From contig CAZRJK010000006.1 of NCBI GenBank assembly GCA_964600615.1, positions 14,744 through 78,743 of the forward strand: 64,000 bases of DNA, written 5' to 3'. Shown here piece by piece: positions 24,713 through 33,142 of this stretch (positions are counted from its first letter, which is position 1; every line of letters starts with the position of its first letter). The DNA is from RUG11198 sp964600615. GTDB lineage: Bacteria; Bacillota_I; Bacilli_A; RF39; UBA660. The position numbers and the translations under genes are program-made. The notes beneath the pieces are model-generated. The model saw only the letters and a program-made list of their open reading frames with translations. It was not told the origin of the DNA and ran no database searches.

Positions 24713-25398
24713 AAAAAATAATTAATTTAATCTTAAAAGTATTAAGAAAAAAGAATTATATCTTTTATTTAGGTAGTACAGATATCTTACCACCACCACT
24801 ATCAAAAGAAGAAGAAATATCTTACGTAGAAAGAAGTATGAAAGGAGATAAAGAAGCTAGAAATATACTAATCGAACATAACTTAAGATTAGTAGTATTT
24901 CTAGCTAAAAAATATGAAAATACTAAAATAGATTTAGAAGACTTAGTATCTATAGGCACAATAGGATTAATAAAAGGAGTAAATACCTATAAATTAGATA
25001 AAAATATTAAACTAGCAACTTATGCTTCCAGATGTATTGATAACGAAATACTAATGTATTTAAGAAAAACAAAAAAGAAAAGAACTGAAATAAGCTTTGA
25101 AGATAGCCTAAGCTTTGATGCTGATGGCAATGAATTGCATCTAGAAGATGTTCTAGGAACCGAACCAGATATAGTAACTAAAAACTTAGAAGATAGATTA
25201 GATAGAAAAATGTTATATCAAGAAGTAAATAAATTAAAAGGAAGAGATAAAGAAATAATAGAATATAGATATGGATTAAACGGGAAAAAAGAGATGACTC
25301 AAAAAGAAGTAGCCATCCTAATGGGAATATCTCAATCTTATATATCTAGAATTGAAAAAAAAGTAATAAAAAAATTAAGTAATATCATAAAAATTTAA
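24709..25398 (+). CDS. sigE: RNA polymerase sporulation sigma factor sigma-E
   Basis: 229 residues. The N-terminal pro-sequence is shorter than in B. subtilis (about 20 residues before YLGSTDILPPPLSKEEE). Regions 2.1-2.4 (HNLRLVVFLAKKYENT, DLVSIGTIGLIKGVNTY, KLATYASRCIDNEILMYLR) and region 4 (TQKEVAILMGISQSYISRIE) match SigE closely. It directs early mother-cell transcription. It is paired with its processing protease. Its stop codon overlaps the end of a convergent gene, so a terminator for it is not visible here. Confidence 0.95.
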   Translation: MKKIINLILKVLRKKNYIFYLGSTDILPPPLSKEEEISYVERSMKGDKEARNILIEHNLRLVVFLAKKYENTKIDLEDLVSIGTIGLIKGVNTYKLDKNIKLATYASRCIDNEILMYLRKTKKKRTEISFEDSLSFDADGNELHLEDVLGTEPDIVTKNLEDRLDRKMLYQEVNKLKGRDKEIIEYRYGLNGKKEMTQKEVAILMGISQSYISRIEKKVIKKLSNIIKI

Positions 25399-25619
25399 TC
25401 TAAAAAACTTCTAAATCTACAAGGACTAATACTATCTATATCATAGCCCATAACCGTAATAACATGAATAACCTTAGTTAGTATCTTATTAGACTCTCTA
25501 GAACTATATTTACCATGTTTATTTAAACATATCTCATATACCTCTAAAAAACTCTCATCACTAACTTTATAATTAATTATTTCCTTACCAATATCTTCAG
25601 CTATAGTATCATAATTCAT
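25395..25619 (-). CDS. Small hypothetical protein convergent with sigE
   Basis: 74 residues, soluble and helical with two cysteines. The start at 25619 (MNYDTIAEDIG) follows GGAGGG; an upstream in-frame ATG at 25646 has no site. Its last 4 bases overlap the sigE stop in the convergent direction. A minus-strand TTGGTT-N17-TATATG could be its promoter. No family recognised. Confidence 0.6.
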   Translation of the reverse strand: MNYDTIAEDIGKEIINYKVSDESFLEVYEICLNKHGKYSSRESNKILTKVIHVITVMGYDIDSISPCRFRSFLD

Positions 25620-25669
25620 ATCAATCCCTCCAATAAAATATTTCATATTCTAACATATAAATAATCTAA

Positions 25670-25696
25670 AATATGTAACCAATTTGATTACATATT
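25670..25696. promoter_or_regulatory. Inverted repeat in the divergent region upstream of lon
   Basis: AATATGTAA and TTACATATT, 9-base arms with a 9-base spacer, lie between two divergent genes where a terminator would not be expected. It may be an operator. It does not match the CtsR or CIRCE sequence. Confidence 0.35.
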
Positions 25697-25734
25697 TTTT
25701 AAATATAAAAAACGTAAAAAAGAAGTTAATTATC

Positions 25735-25762
25735 TTGATATATTTATTATTTATGCTAAAAT
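25735..25762 (+). promoter_or_regulatory. Promoter of lon
   Basis: TTGATA (25735-25740), 16-base spacer ending in TGC, TAAAAT (25757-25762): an extended -10 promoter 29 bases before the start. Confidence 0.7.
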
Positions 25763-25789
25763 AATTACTCATGAAAGAGGGAATTAATC

Positions 25790-28102
25790 ATGGTTGAAAC
25801 TAATTTACCAATAGTAGTACTTAAAAACATAATATTATTTCCTTATAACGAAATAAGAGTAGAATTTAATTCCTCAAAAGAAAAATTAGTTTTAGAAAAT
25901 GCTGAAAAATATAATGATAACCATATCCTCTTAATTAATCTTTTTGATCCTCTAGATGAAAATCCTAGTATTAAAGACTTACCAAGTACCGGTGTAATAG
26001 GTAGAATAAAATCTAAAATAGAATTATCCAATGGAACCGTAAGAGTAGTAGTAGCAGGCTTATCTAGAGTAGAAATATTAAACTATATTGAAAGTGATTA
26101 TGGCTATATAGAATCATTTGTAATCCCTACTAAAGAATATGAATATGATGAAATAGAAGCTACAGCCCTAAAAAGAATATTATTTAACGAATTAACTAAT
26201 TATATAAATACATCTCCAATGATGTCTAATAGTGTTTTAGGAAGAATTAGTGGCATAGATAATATAAGTAAATTAACAGATATAGTTGCCTCTGAATTAC
26301 CATTTGATTACACAAATAAATTAAAATATCTAAATACTAAAGAACCAATAAAAAGAATAAAATTAATAATTGAAGACCTAAATAGAGAAATAGAAACCGT
26401 AAAACTAGAACAAGAAATAGAATCAACCCTAAAAGAAAAAATAGATGAATCACAAAGAGAATATCTATTAAAAGAAAAAATAAGAATAATAAAAGAAGAA
26501 TTAGGAGAATCTACCATCAAAGAAACAGAAGTAGATTTACTAAAAAAAGAAATTGAAAAGAAAGATTTACCAGATAAAATTAGAAAAAAACTAGATAGTG
26601 AAGTAAAAAGATATATCTTATCCTCTGATGCTTCTCCAGAAATAACTATAATAAGAACTTATATTGATTGGTTACTAAATTTACCATGGAATATAAGTAC
26701 AAAAGATACATTTAAAATAAAAGAAGTATCTGAATCATTAGATGAAACCCATTACGGATTAGAAGAAATAAAACAAAGGATAGTAGAATATGTAGCTGTA
26801 ATGCAACATACAGAAAATGTAAATAGTCCTATTATATGTTTAGTAGGTCCACCAGGAGTAGGTAAAACCACTCTAGCCAAATCTGTAGCTCAGTCCCTTA
26901 ATAAAAAATTTGTAAAAATAAGTGTTGGAGGAGTATCAGATGAAGCAGAAATAATAGGACACAGAAGAACTTACTTAGGAGCTAATCCTGGTAAAATTAT
27001 TCAAAGTATGAAACAAGCAGGTGTAAATAATCCAGTATTTCTAATAGATGAAATAGATAAACTAACTAAAGATTATCACGGAGATCCAGCTTCAGCTTTA
27101 TTATCAGTCCTAGATAAAGAACAAAATAAAAACTTTACTGATAACTACATAGAAGAAGAATTTGATCTATCTAATGTCTTATTTATCTTAACAGCAAATG
27201 ATATAAATACAATACCAAGTGCCCTAAAAGATAGATTAGAAATAATAGAATTATCAAGTTATACTAACCTAGATAAAAAAGAAATATGTAAAAAATATCT
27301 AATACCTAAACTATTTAAACAATATAAAATAAGAGATTATAATATCAGTATTAATGATAACGCAATTAATAAAATAATAACTGACTATACAAAAGAAGCA
27401 GGAGCTAGAGAATTATCCAGAAAAATAGAACAAATATGTAGAAAAATAATCTATGAAGACATAAATGATAAAATAATAAAAGTAAGTGATCTATATCACT
27501 ATCTAGGACCAGCTAAATATCATCATCAAAAAAATGATGATTCTAATAAAAGCGGCATCGTTAACGCTCTAGCATATACTATCTTTGGAGGAGAAATATT
27601 AAAAGTATCTACAACCATGTATAAAGGAGAAGGTAATATTAAAATTACAGGTTCCGTAGGAAAAGTAATGAATGAAAGTGTAGAAGTAGCTCTAAGTTAT
27701 ATAAAAAATAATGCAGAAAACTTCGATATAGATATAAATATCTTTAAAGAAAACGATTTTCATATTCATGTAGAAGAAGGATCAGTAAAAAAAGATGGAC
27801 CTTCAGCAGGTATAACAATAACAACAGCTATTATTAGTTTAATAAAAGATAAAGTAATACCAAACGACATAAGCATGTCGGGAGAAATAACATTAAGAGG
27901 AAGAATACTACCAGTAGGAGGCTTAAAAGAAAAACTAATCGCCGCCTCAGTAAACAACATAAAGAAAGTATTTATCCCCGTAGAAAATAAAATAGATATT
28001 GAAGAAATACCCACAAGTATTACTAATAAAATAGAAATAACTTATGTAAGAGATTATTTAGATGTTTATTATTATTTATTTAATAAAGAGAAAAAAGATT
28101 AA
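25790..28102 (+). CDS. lon: ATP-dependent protease Lon
   Basis: 770 residues, full length. N-terminal LonN domain (about 1-200), coiled coil, AAA+ module with Walker A GPPGVGKT and Walker B VFLIDEIDK, and the C-terminal serine protease domain with KDGPSAG (catalytic Ser) and GGLKEKL (catalytic Lys). It degrades misfolded and regulatory proteins in the cytoplasm. An inverted repeat upstream may regulate it. The gene ends in its own terminator, and the stop codon lies in the hairpin. Confidence 0.97.
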   Translation: MVETNLPIVVLKNIILFPYNEIRVEFNSSKEKLVLENAEKYNDNHILLINLFDPLDENPSIKDLPSTGVIGRIKSKIELSNGTVRVVVAGLSRVEILNYIESDYGYIESFVIPTKEYEYDEIEATALKRILFNELTNYINTSPMMSNSVLGRISGIDNISKLTDIVASELPFDYTNKLKYLNTKEPIKRIKLIIEDLNREIETVKLEQEIESTLKEKIDESQREYLLKEKIRIIKEELGESTIKETEVDLLKKEIEKKDLPDKIRKKLDSEVKRYILSSDASPEITIIRTYIDWLLNLPWNISTKDTFKIKEVSESLDETHYGLEEIKQRIVEYVAVMQHTENVNSPIICLVGPPGVGKTTLAKSVAQSLNKKFVKISVGGVSDEAEIIGHRRTYLGANPGKIIQSMKQAGVNNPVFLIDEIDKLTKDYHGDPASALLSVLDKEQNKNFTDNYIEEEFDLSNVLFILTANDINTIPSALKDRLEIIELSSYTNLDKKEICKKYLIPKLFKQYKIRDYNISINDNAINKIITDYTKEAGARELSRKIEQICRKIIYEDINDKIIKVSDLYHYLGPAKYHHQKNDDSNKSGIVNALAYTIFGGEILKVSTTMYKGEGNIKITGSVGKVMNESVEVALSYIKNNAENFDIDINIFKENDFHIHVEEGSVKKDGPSAGITITTAIISLIKDKVIPNDISMSGEITLRGRILPVGGLKEKLIAASVNNIKKVFIPVENKIDIEEIPTSITNKIEITYVRDYLDVYYYLFNKEKKD

Positions 28103-28125
28103 CTATCTTTTTTCTCTTTATTTTG
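28085..28125 (+). terminator. Terminator of lon
   Basis: AAAGAGAAAAAAGAT / ATCTTTTTTCTCTTT hairpin with a 5-base loop containing the lon stop. Confidence 0.8.
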
Positions 28126-28148
28126 TTATAATAAATTTAGGTGATTAT

Positions 28149-28418
28149 ATGGATAATTTTAATAGAAATAATTTAAATAGTTTTAATAGAAATAGAGATG
28201 TAGATCAAGTATTTAACGATAAATGGAATGCTAATTATAAAACAAGTGAAAACATATCAAATAAAATAAAAGACTTTAATAAAAAAATGTTTAATATAAA
28301 AGATCAAGAAGAAATAAGAAAAGAAATGCGTGAAGCTAACACTGTAGAAGCTAAAGTAGATAATTTAAACAAAAAAATGGAAGGATTAAATAACAATAAC
28401 AGAAGTAAATTTTGGTGA
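28149..28418 (+). CDS. Asn/Lys-rich small hypothetical protein
   Basis: 89 residues, hydrophilic, rich in Asn, Lys and Arg, with a probable coiled coil (about 45-85) and no membrane segment. The ATG at 28149 follows AGGTGAT; a longer in-frame start lies inside lon and has no site. It is 4 bases upstream of rnhB and likely co-transcribed with it. No family recognised. Confidence 0.65.
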   Translation: MDNFNRNNLNSFNRNRDVDQVFNDKWNANYKTSENISNKIKDFNKKMFNIKDQEEIRKEMREANTVEAKVDNLNKKMEGLNNNNRSKFW

Positions 28419-28422
28419 TAAC

Positions 28423-29052
28423 ATGGAAGATTTATATCAATATGAAAGAGAATTAAACAAAAAAGGAATAAACGTAATAGGGGGAGTAGATGAAGTAGGA
28501 AGAGGCCCTTTAATAGGGAGTGTTATAACATCTTGTGTAGTATTACCAAAAAATTTTAAATTAGAAGGACTAACAGATTCAAAAAAATTATCAGAGAAAA
28601 AAAGGAATGAATTCTATAACATAATAAAAGAAAAAGCCCTTGCTATAGGAATAGGAGAATGCACTGAAAAAGAAATAGATAAATATAATATCTATGAAGC
28701 AACCAAAATAGCTATGAAAAGAGCAATAGATGAAGCAAGAAAACAAATAAATATTGAACACATCCTAATAGATGCCATGCCCTTAGAATTAGATATACCA
28801 ACAACATCTATTATAAAAGGAGATGCCAAAAGTATAACTATAGCAGCAGCCTCTGTAATAGCAAAAGTAACAAGAGATAAAATGATGTATGAATTAGATA
28901 AGATTTATCCTATGTATGATTTAAAAAATAATAAAGGATATCCTACTAAAAAACATTTAAGTGCTATTGAAGAATATGGTATTACTGACTATCATAGATT
29001 AAGCTATGCTCCAGTAGCTAAATATAAAAATAAAAAGAACTTACTCAAGTAA
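28423..29052 (+). CDS. rnhB: Ribonuclease HII
   Basis: 209 residues, normal length. GVDEVGRGPLIG carries the first two acidic ligands, with LTDSKKLSEKKR, LIDAMPL and the TRD motif near AKVTRDKM. It removes RNA from RNA-DNA hybrids, including single ribonucleotides. RNase HIII is also encoded at 33133, so the genome has both, as in Bacillus. Confidence 0.96.
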   Translation: MEDLYQYERELNKKGINVIGGVDEVGRGPLIGSVITSCVVLPKNFKLEGLTDSKKLSEKKRNEFYNIIKEKALAIGIGECTEKEIDKYNIYEATKIAMKRAIDEARKQINIEHILIDAMPLELDIPTTSIIKGDAKSITIAAASVIAKVTRDKMMYELDKIYPMYDLKNNKGYPTKKHLSAIEEYGITDYHRLSYAPVAKYKNKKNLLK

Positions 29053-29068
29053 GTTCTATCTTTTTTTA
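29036..29068. terminator. Terminator of rnhB
   Basis: AGAACTTACT / AGTAAGTTCT perfect 10-bp stem, 2-base loop, then a T-run starting after 2 bases. It overlaps the end of the convergent lexA operon. Confidence 0.85.
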
Positions 29069-29379
29069 TCCTTAGGCATATTACTTTCCATAACCATTCT
29101 AGCAAATTCAGATAAATCTAAACCATCTGGATATTTTTTCCATGAGTTAGCACATTTATTTTCCCAATTTCTCAATCTCATCTCATATTCTAACTCATCA
29201 ACAAAAGTATAATCAGCTTCCAAAAGCTCCCTTTCCATTTCTAAATACCATTTACGGAAATCATCGCCATACTTCTTAGCTCTTTGTAATTTAATCTTCG
29301 CAATAGGACCAAGTATAGTATTCCTTCTTAAAAAATCAAGTTCATCATAATTAACTTCACTCTCAAAAAAATGTTTCAT
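29056..29379 (-). CDS. Hypothetical protein downstream of lexA
   Basis: 107 residues, soluble, highly charged and helical, Trp-containing, with no membrane segment. A strong AGGAGGT lies before the start. It follows lexA by 11 bases on the same strand with no terminator between them, so it is probably co-transcribed and SOS controlled. It is not YneA-like (no LysM or membrane helix). Function unknown. Confidence 0.7.
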   Translation of the reverse strand: MKHFFESEVNYDELDFLRRNTILGPIAKIKLQRAKKYGDDFRKWYLEMERELLEADYTFVDELEYEMRLRNWENKCANSWKKYPDGLDLSEFARMVMESNMPKDKKR

Positions 29380-29390
29380 AATTTTACCTC

Positions 29391-30017
29391 CTAAAAACTC
29401 CTATATAATCCAATAGCTTTACCCAAAATAGTAACATTCTTAAGAATGATAGGTACCATATAATCATTTTCTGGTTGCAATCTAAAATAATCTTTCTCCT
29501 TATAAAAAGTCTTTAAAGTAACCTCATTATCTTCATTCATAGCAACTACCATATCACCATTCTTAGCAACATTAGTTCTCTCTACAATAACAATATCATT
29601 ATCATATACACCAGCATTAATCATTGATTCCCCACTAACTCTTAAAGTAAACACCTCTTTACCAGTAGGAATCATTTGTACAGGTAATGGAAAATATTCA
29701 TCAGGATTACTAATAGCTTCAATAGGATTTCCTGCTGTAATCTTACCTAACAAAGGAATATTAACAACTTCCTCGTTATTATTAGCAAATTCATTAGGTA
29801 CCATTAATTCTAACATTCTATTATTGTTAGAATTTCTCTTAATATATCCCTTATTAATCAAATTAGTTAAATGAACGTGTACAGTAGCAGGAGAATTTAA
29901 ATTAATCCCCTTACAAATATCTCTAACAGAAGGAGTATATTTATTCTCTGCAATAAATTTTTTAATAAAAGTCAAAACTTCATTTTGTTTACTAGATAAA
30001 TCATCATATCTTTTCAT
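29391..30017 (-). CDS. lexA: SOS repressor LexA
   Basis: 208 residues. The winged-helix DNA-binding domain (KQNEVLTFIKKFIAEN, PSVRDICKGINL, VHVHLTNLINKGYI) is followed by the cleavage site ITAGNP (Ala-Gly), the catalytic Ser in VSGESM and the Lys in EVTLKTF. The start at 30017 gives the usual spacing to GGTGAT; the adjacent ATG at 30020 and an upstream in-frame start are less likely. It is autorepressed by RecA-stimulated self-cleavage in known systems. A palindrome overlaps its promoter. Confidence 0.95.
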   Translation of the reverse strand: MKRYDDLSSKQNEVLTFIKKFIAENKYTPSVRDICKGINLNSPATVHVHLTNLINKGYIKRNSNNNRMLELMVPNEFANNNEEVVNIPLLGKITAGNPIEAISNPDEYFPLPVQMIPTGKEVFTLRVSGESMINAGVYDNDIVIVERTNVAKNGDMVVAMNEDNEVTLKTFYKEKDYFRLQPENDYMVPIILKNVTILGKAIGLYRSF

Positions 30018-30032
30018 CATATCACCAATTTC

Positions 30033-30061
30033 ATAGTAACATATTATTAAATGTTTGTCAA
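30033..30061 (-). promoter_or_regulatory. Promoter of lexA (minus strand)
   Basis: On the minus strand TTGACA (30061-30056), 17-base spacer, TACTAT (30038-30033). Confidence 0.75.
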
Positions 30062-30065
30062 ACAT
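30051..30065 (-). promoter_or_regulatory. Candidate LexA operator over the lexA -35 box
   Basis: ATGTTTGTCAAACAT is a perfect 7-1-7 inverted repeat that covers the -35 hexamer. It differs from the Bacillus CGAAC-N4-GTTCG box. Position over the promoter of lexA itself makes autoregulation likely (inference). Confidence 0.6.
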
Positions 30066-30144
30066 TTGTTTGTAAAAAAACAATAAAATATTATAGAAAA
30101 ATCTTAATAAATATGATATCATATATAAAGAAACAGGTGATAAA

Positions 30145-30534
30145 ATGAGTATATCAAGAACTAAAGCCAGAGAAGAAGCAATGACTATTTTATATCAAAT
30201 TAATTTATATGAAAAAAATAAAATAAAATATGAAATAGAAGAATTATTACAAGAAAAAGATGAATTTACTAAAGAATTAGTCACTGGTGTAATTAATAAT
30301 TATGACAAACTAAATGATATAGCTAATAAATATCTAAATAATTGGAATATCAATAGATTAGGCTTAACAGATGCTGCCATAATTAGAATAGCATCATATG
30401 AATTATTATATACAGATACCCCAGAAAAAGTAATAATAAATGAAGCTATAGAACTAGCTAAAAATTATTCAGATGAAAAAGTAGTAAAAATGATTAATGG
30501 AGTATTAGATAAAATATTTCATAATAAAGGATAG
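30145..30534 (+). CDS. nusB: Transcription antitermination factor NusB
   Basis: 129 residues, all helical. SRTKAREEAMTILYQINLYE at the N-terminus and TPEKVIINEAIELAKNYSDE near the C-terminus are typical. NusB joins NusE (S10) on boxA RNA to prevent early termination of rRNA transcripts. It is divergent from lexA and followed after 7 bases by xseA, an order common in Firmicutes. Confidence 0.95.
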   Translation: MSISRTKAREEAMTILYQINLYEKNKIKYEIEELLQEKDEFTKELVTGVINNYDKLNDIANKYLNNWNINRLGLTDAAIIRIASYELLYTDTPEKVIINEAIELAKNYSDEKVVKMINGVLDKIFHNKG

Positions 30535-30541
30535 TGTTAAT

Positions 30542-31816
30542 ATGAATAATAATTACCTAACAATAACCCAATTAAGTAAATATTTAAAATATAAATTTGA
30601 TGAAGACGTAAACTTAAGAAAAGTATATTTAAAAGGAGAAATATCTAACTTCAAAGCCCATACCAGAGGACATTATTATTTCACCTTAAAAGATGAAAAC
30701 AGTAGAATAAATGCCGTAATGTTTGCTAGTAGTACAACTAAATTAAAATTTATGCCCATAGATGGCATGAAAGTAATGGTAGAAGGAAAAGTAACAGTAT
30801 ATGAAGCTACAGGAGGATATCAAATATATATTGATAATATGTTAGAAGACGGAGTAGGTAATTTATATATAGCCTTTGAACAACTAAAAGAAAAATTAGA
30901 AAAAGAAGGACTTTTTAACAAAGAAAGAAAAAGAAAAATACCTAAAATGCCTAAAAAAATAGGGATAGTAACAGCCTCTACCGGAGCAGCCATAAGAGAT
31001 ATCTTAACAACCATAAAAAGAAGATATCCCATCTGTGAAACAATACTATTCCCATCTCTGGTACAAGGAGAACAAGCGGCAGAAGATATTGTAAAAAAAA
31101 TTCAAATAGCAAATACCTATGACATAGATACCTTAATAGTAGGAAGAGGTGGAGGATCTATAGAAGACTTATGGCCCTTTAATGAAGAAATAGTAGCAAG
31201 AGCTATCTATAATTCCAAAGTGCCAGTAATAAGTGCTGTAGGCCATGAAATAGATTTTACTATATCCGACTTTGTAGCAGACCTAAGAGCTCCAACTCCA
31301 ACAGCAGCAGCTGAATTAGCAGTAGTAGATATAAATACCGTAAATGATTACCTAGTAACATCAAGAACCAGAAGTTATAATGCCATAAATAATATAATAA
31401 ACAATCTAAAAGATAAAATAAATAACTTAAAAGAATCATATGTCTTAAAAAAACCAAATAATATCTATGAAATAAAAGAACAAAAGCTAGATATGTTAAT
31501 AGATAAACTAAATACCAACATAAATAAAATAATAGAATTAAACAAAGTAAGATTATTTAAATATAAAGAGTCATATGTCCTAAATAATCCCGAAGTATTA
31601 TATAAATTTAAAAAACAAAATCTAGATAACATAATAAGTAAATTACAAGTATTAAACCCCCTAAACACATTAAAAAGAGGATATTCTATAACTAAATTAG
31701 ATAACAAAGTAATAAGTAGTATTAAAAATATTAAGAAAGATAATTTATTAACAATAAAAGTAAAAGATGGTATCATAGATACCAAAGTAGTGAAAGTGAG
31801 TGAAGAAAATGGCTAA
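30542..31816 (+). CDS. xseA: Exodeoxyribonuclease VII large subunit
   Basis: 424 residues with the N-terminal OB fold (LRKVYLKGEISNFKAHTRGHYYFTLKDE), the catalytic core (GIVTASTGAAIRDI, GRGGGSIEDLWPFNEE, SAVGHEIDFTISDFVADLRAPTPTAAAE), and a coiled-coil C-terminus shorter than in E. coli. With XseB it degrades single-stranded DNA. It overlaps xseB by 8 bases. Confidence 0.96.
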   Translation: MNNNYLTITQLSKYLKYKFDEDVNLRKVYLKGEISNFKAHTRGHYYFTLKDENSRINAVMFASSTTKLKFMPIDGMKVMVEGKVTVYEATGGYQIYIDNMLEDGVGNLYIAFEQLKEKLEKEGLFNKERKRKIPKMPKKIGIVTASTGAAIRDILTTIKRRYPICETILFPSLVQGEQAAEDIVKKIQIANTYDIDTLIVGRGGGSIEDLWPFNEEIVARAIYNSKVPVISAVGHEIDFTISDFVADLRAPTPTAAAELAVVDINTVNDYLVTSRTRSYNAINNIINNLKDKINNLKESYVLKKPNNIYEIKEQKLDMLIDKLNTNINKIIELNKVRLFKYKESYVLNNPEVLYKFKKQNLDNIISKLQVLNPLNTLKRGYSITKLDNKVISSIKNIKKDNLLTIKVKDGIIDTKVVKVSEENG

Positions 31817-32036
31817 AAAAGAAGAATTAAGCTTTGAAGAAAAAATTAAAAAATTAGAAAGCATTGTAACAGAATTAGAAAGTGGAGAAGTAAATTTAGA
31901 TGACGCCATAACTAAATATACAGAAGCCATGAAACTATCTAAAGAATGCTCTCAAAAACTAAATGAAGCAGAAAAAAACATCAATAAAATATTAAATGAT
32001 AATGGAAAATTAGAAGATTTTGAGATAAAAGAATAA
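31809..32036 (+). CDS. xseB: Exodeoxyribonuclease VII small subunit
   Basis: 75 residues with the typical FEEKIKKLESIVTELESGEV and LDDAITKYTEAMKLSKEC helices. The start at 31809 is chosen because AGTGAG lies 8 bases upstream; a GTG at 31800 would overlap it. Partner of XseA. Confidence 0.95.
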   Translation: MAKKEELSFEEKIKKLESIVTELESGEVNLDDAITKYTEAMKLSKECSQKLNEAEKNINKILNDNGKLEDFEIKE

Positions 32037-32062
32037 AACTAGAAAACTCTAGTTTTTATTTT
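32036..32062 (+). terminator. Terminator of nusB-xseA-xseB
   Basis: AAACTAGA / TCTAGTTT stem followed by a T-rich tail right after xseB. Confidence 0.8.
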
Positions 32063-32071
32063 ATAAAAAAA

Positions 32072-32100
32072 TTGACTAAAAAAAGAAATAATAATATAAT
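32072..32100 (+). promoter_or_regulatory. Promoter of the slipin gene
   Basis: TTGACT (32072-32077), 17-base spacer, TATAAT (32095-32100). Confidence 0.8.
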
Positions 32101-32120
32101 TAACTAAAGGAGGAATAAAT

Positions 32121-32885
32121 ATGGAACTATTAACAATACTTTTAATAATCATTGGTATAATTTTACTACGTTCAATAAGACAGATAAAAGAATATGAAAG
32201 AGGAATACTATTTAGATTTGGTAAATTTGCTAGAATACTAAATCCAGGATGGAATATAGTATTACCAATAATTGAATCATATCAAAAAATAGATATCCGT
32301 ACTAAAGCTGTAGACGTAGCAGAACAAGATGCTATTACAAAGGATAATGTATCTATAAGAATAAATGCTGTATTATATTATAAAGTATTTGATGCATCTA
32401 AAGCCGTAATAGCAGTAGAACATTATCAATATGCTGTATCACAACTTGCTCAAACAACAATGCGTAATGCCGTAGGAGCAGTAACATTAGATGATTTATT
32501 ATCTGAAAGAGATAAAATATCTACTGAAATTTGTGATATCATCGATAAAGCAACAGACCCATGGGGAATAAAAGTAGAAAACGTAGAATTAAAAGACATT
32601 AAATTACCTGAAGAAATGCAAAGAGTAATTGCTAAAGTAGCAGAAGCTGAAAGAGAAAAATTAGCAGTAATTACTAAATCTAAAGGTGAAGTTGAAGCTG
32701 CTGAAAACTTAGCAAAAGCAGCAGAAGAAATGTCAAAAACTCCAGGTGCATTACACTTAAGAACATTATCTACTTTAAATGATTTATCTAGTGATCAATC
32801 AAATACCATAATATTCGCTGTTCCAGTTGAAGTATTAAGAGCATTTGAAGGTGCAGATTTATCTAAAATAATAAAAAAGGACTAA
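32121..32885 (+). CDS. SPFH-domain membrane protein (slipin/stomatin-like)
   Basis: 254 residues: an N-terminal hydrophobic hairpin (about 2-18), then a stomatin/prohibitin domain (EYERGILFRFGKF, NPGWNIVLPIIESYQKIDIRT, AVLYYKVFDASKAVIAVE), an ELKDIKLPEEMQRVIAKVAEAEREK coiled coil, and a C-terminal oligomerisation end (IIFAVPVEVLRAF). Such proteins form large rings on membrane microdomains. The usual neighbouring NfeD-like partner is not present, so this is a lone slipin. Own promoter and terminator. Not a FloT (which is longer). Confidence 0.9.
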   Translation: MELLTILLIIIGIILLRSIRQIKEYERGILFRFGKFARILNPGWNIVLPIIESYQKIDIRTKAVDVAEQDAITKDNVSIRINAVLYYKVFDASKAVIAVEHYQYAVSQLAQTTMRNAVGAVTLDDLLSERDKISTEICDIIDKATDPWGIKVENVELKDIKLPEEMQRVIAKVAEAEREKLAVITKSKGEVEAAENLAKAAEEMSKTPGALHLRTLSTLNDLSSDQSNTIIFAVPVEVLRAFEGADLSKIIKKD

Positions 32886-32897
32886 AGTCCTTTTTTT
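32873..32897. terminator. Bidirectional terminator between slipin and sspI
   Basis: AAAAAAGGACT / AGTCCTTTTTTT hairpin containing the ends of both convergent genes. Confidence 0.85.
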
Positions 32898-33088
32898 ATG
32901 TTATTTAGTATAAATAATTTTTCATCATTATTAGAATTATTCCACATAACTTCAAATAATACCCCTAATCCTATTAAAGGATCTTCATCATGAGAATCAA
33001 TAGAACTAATAATAGATTTCTTTATTTCTTCTATTGAGTTGTCTTTAAAATTATTCTTGATATATGCTCTAACATCAATATTATTCAT
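32882..33088 (-). CDS. sspI: Small acid-soluble spore protein SspI
   Basis: 68 residues, the usual SspI size. The segment DPLIGLGVLFEVMWNN followed by EK and a terminal GL matches the conserved SspI core (LPGLGVLFEVIW). The start at 33088 follows GGTGAT; a longer in-frame start at 33133 lies in the rnhC terminator. In Bacillus it is a minor spore core protein made in the forespore under sigma-G. Here it lies downstream of rnhC, from which it is separated by a terminator, so it probably has its own promoter. Confidence 0.85.
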   Translation of the reverse strand: MNNIDVRAYIKNNFKDNSIEEIKKSIISSIDSHDEDPLIGLGVLFEVMWNNSNNDEKLFILNNIKKGL

Positions 33089-33102
33089 CTTATCACCAAT
33101 AA

Positions 33103-33131
33103 TAGTATAATAAAAAATAGATAATCTATAC
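33103..33131 (-). promoter_or_regulatory. Possible sigma-G-type promoter of sspI
   Basis: On the minus strand GTATA (33131-33127), 17-base spacer, TATACTA (33109-33103). This fits the sigma-G -35 pattern GHATR and 6 of 7 bases of a CATACTA-type -10. It is short and AT-rich, so chance is a real alternative. Confidence 0.35.
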
Positions 33132-33142
33132 ATTATCTATTT
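33109..33142 (-). terminator. Terminator of rnhC (minus strand)
   Basis: On the minus strand AAATAGATAAT / ATTATCTATTT with a 6-base loop followed by T-rich sequence; it overlaps the rnhC stop. Confidence 0.75.

Noticed and set aside
28062..28148. An N-terminal extension of the small protein at 28149 reaching into lon
   Set aside because: No ribosome site and it would read through the lon terminator.
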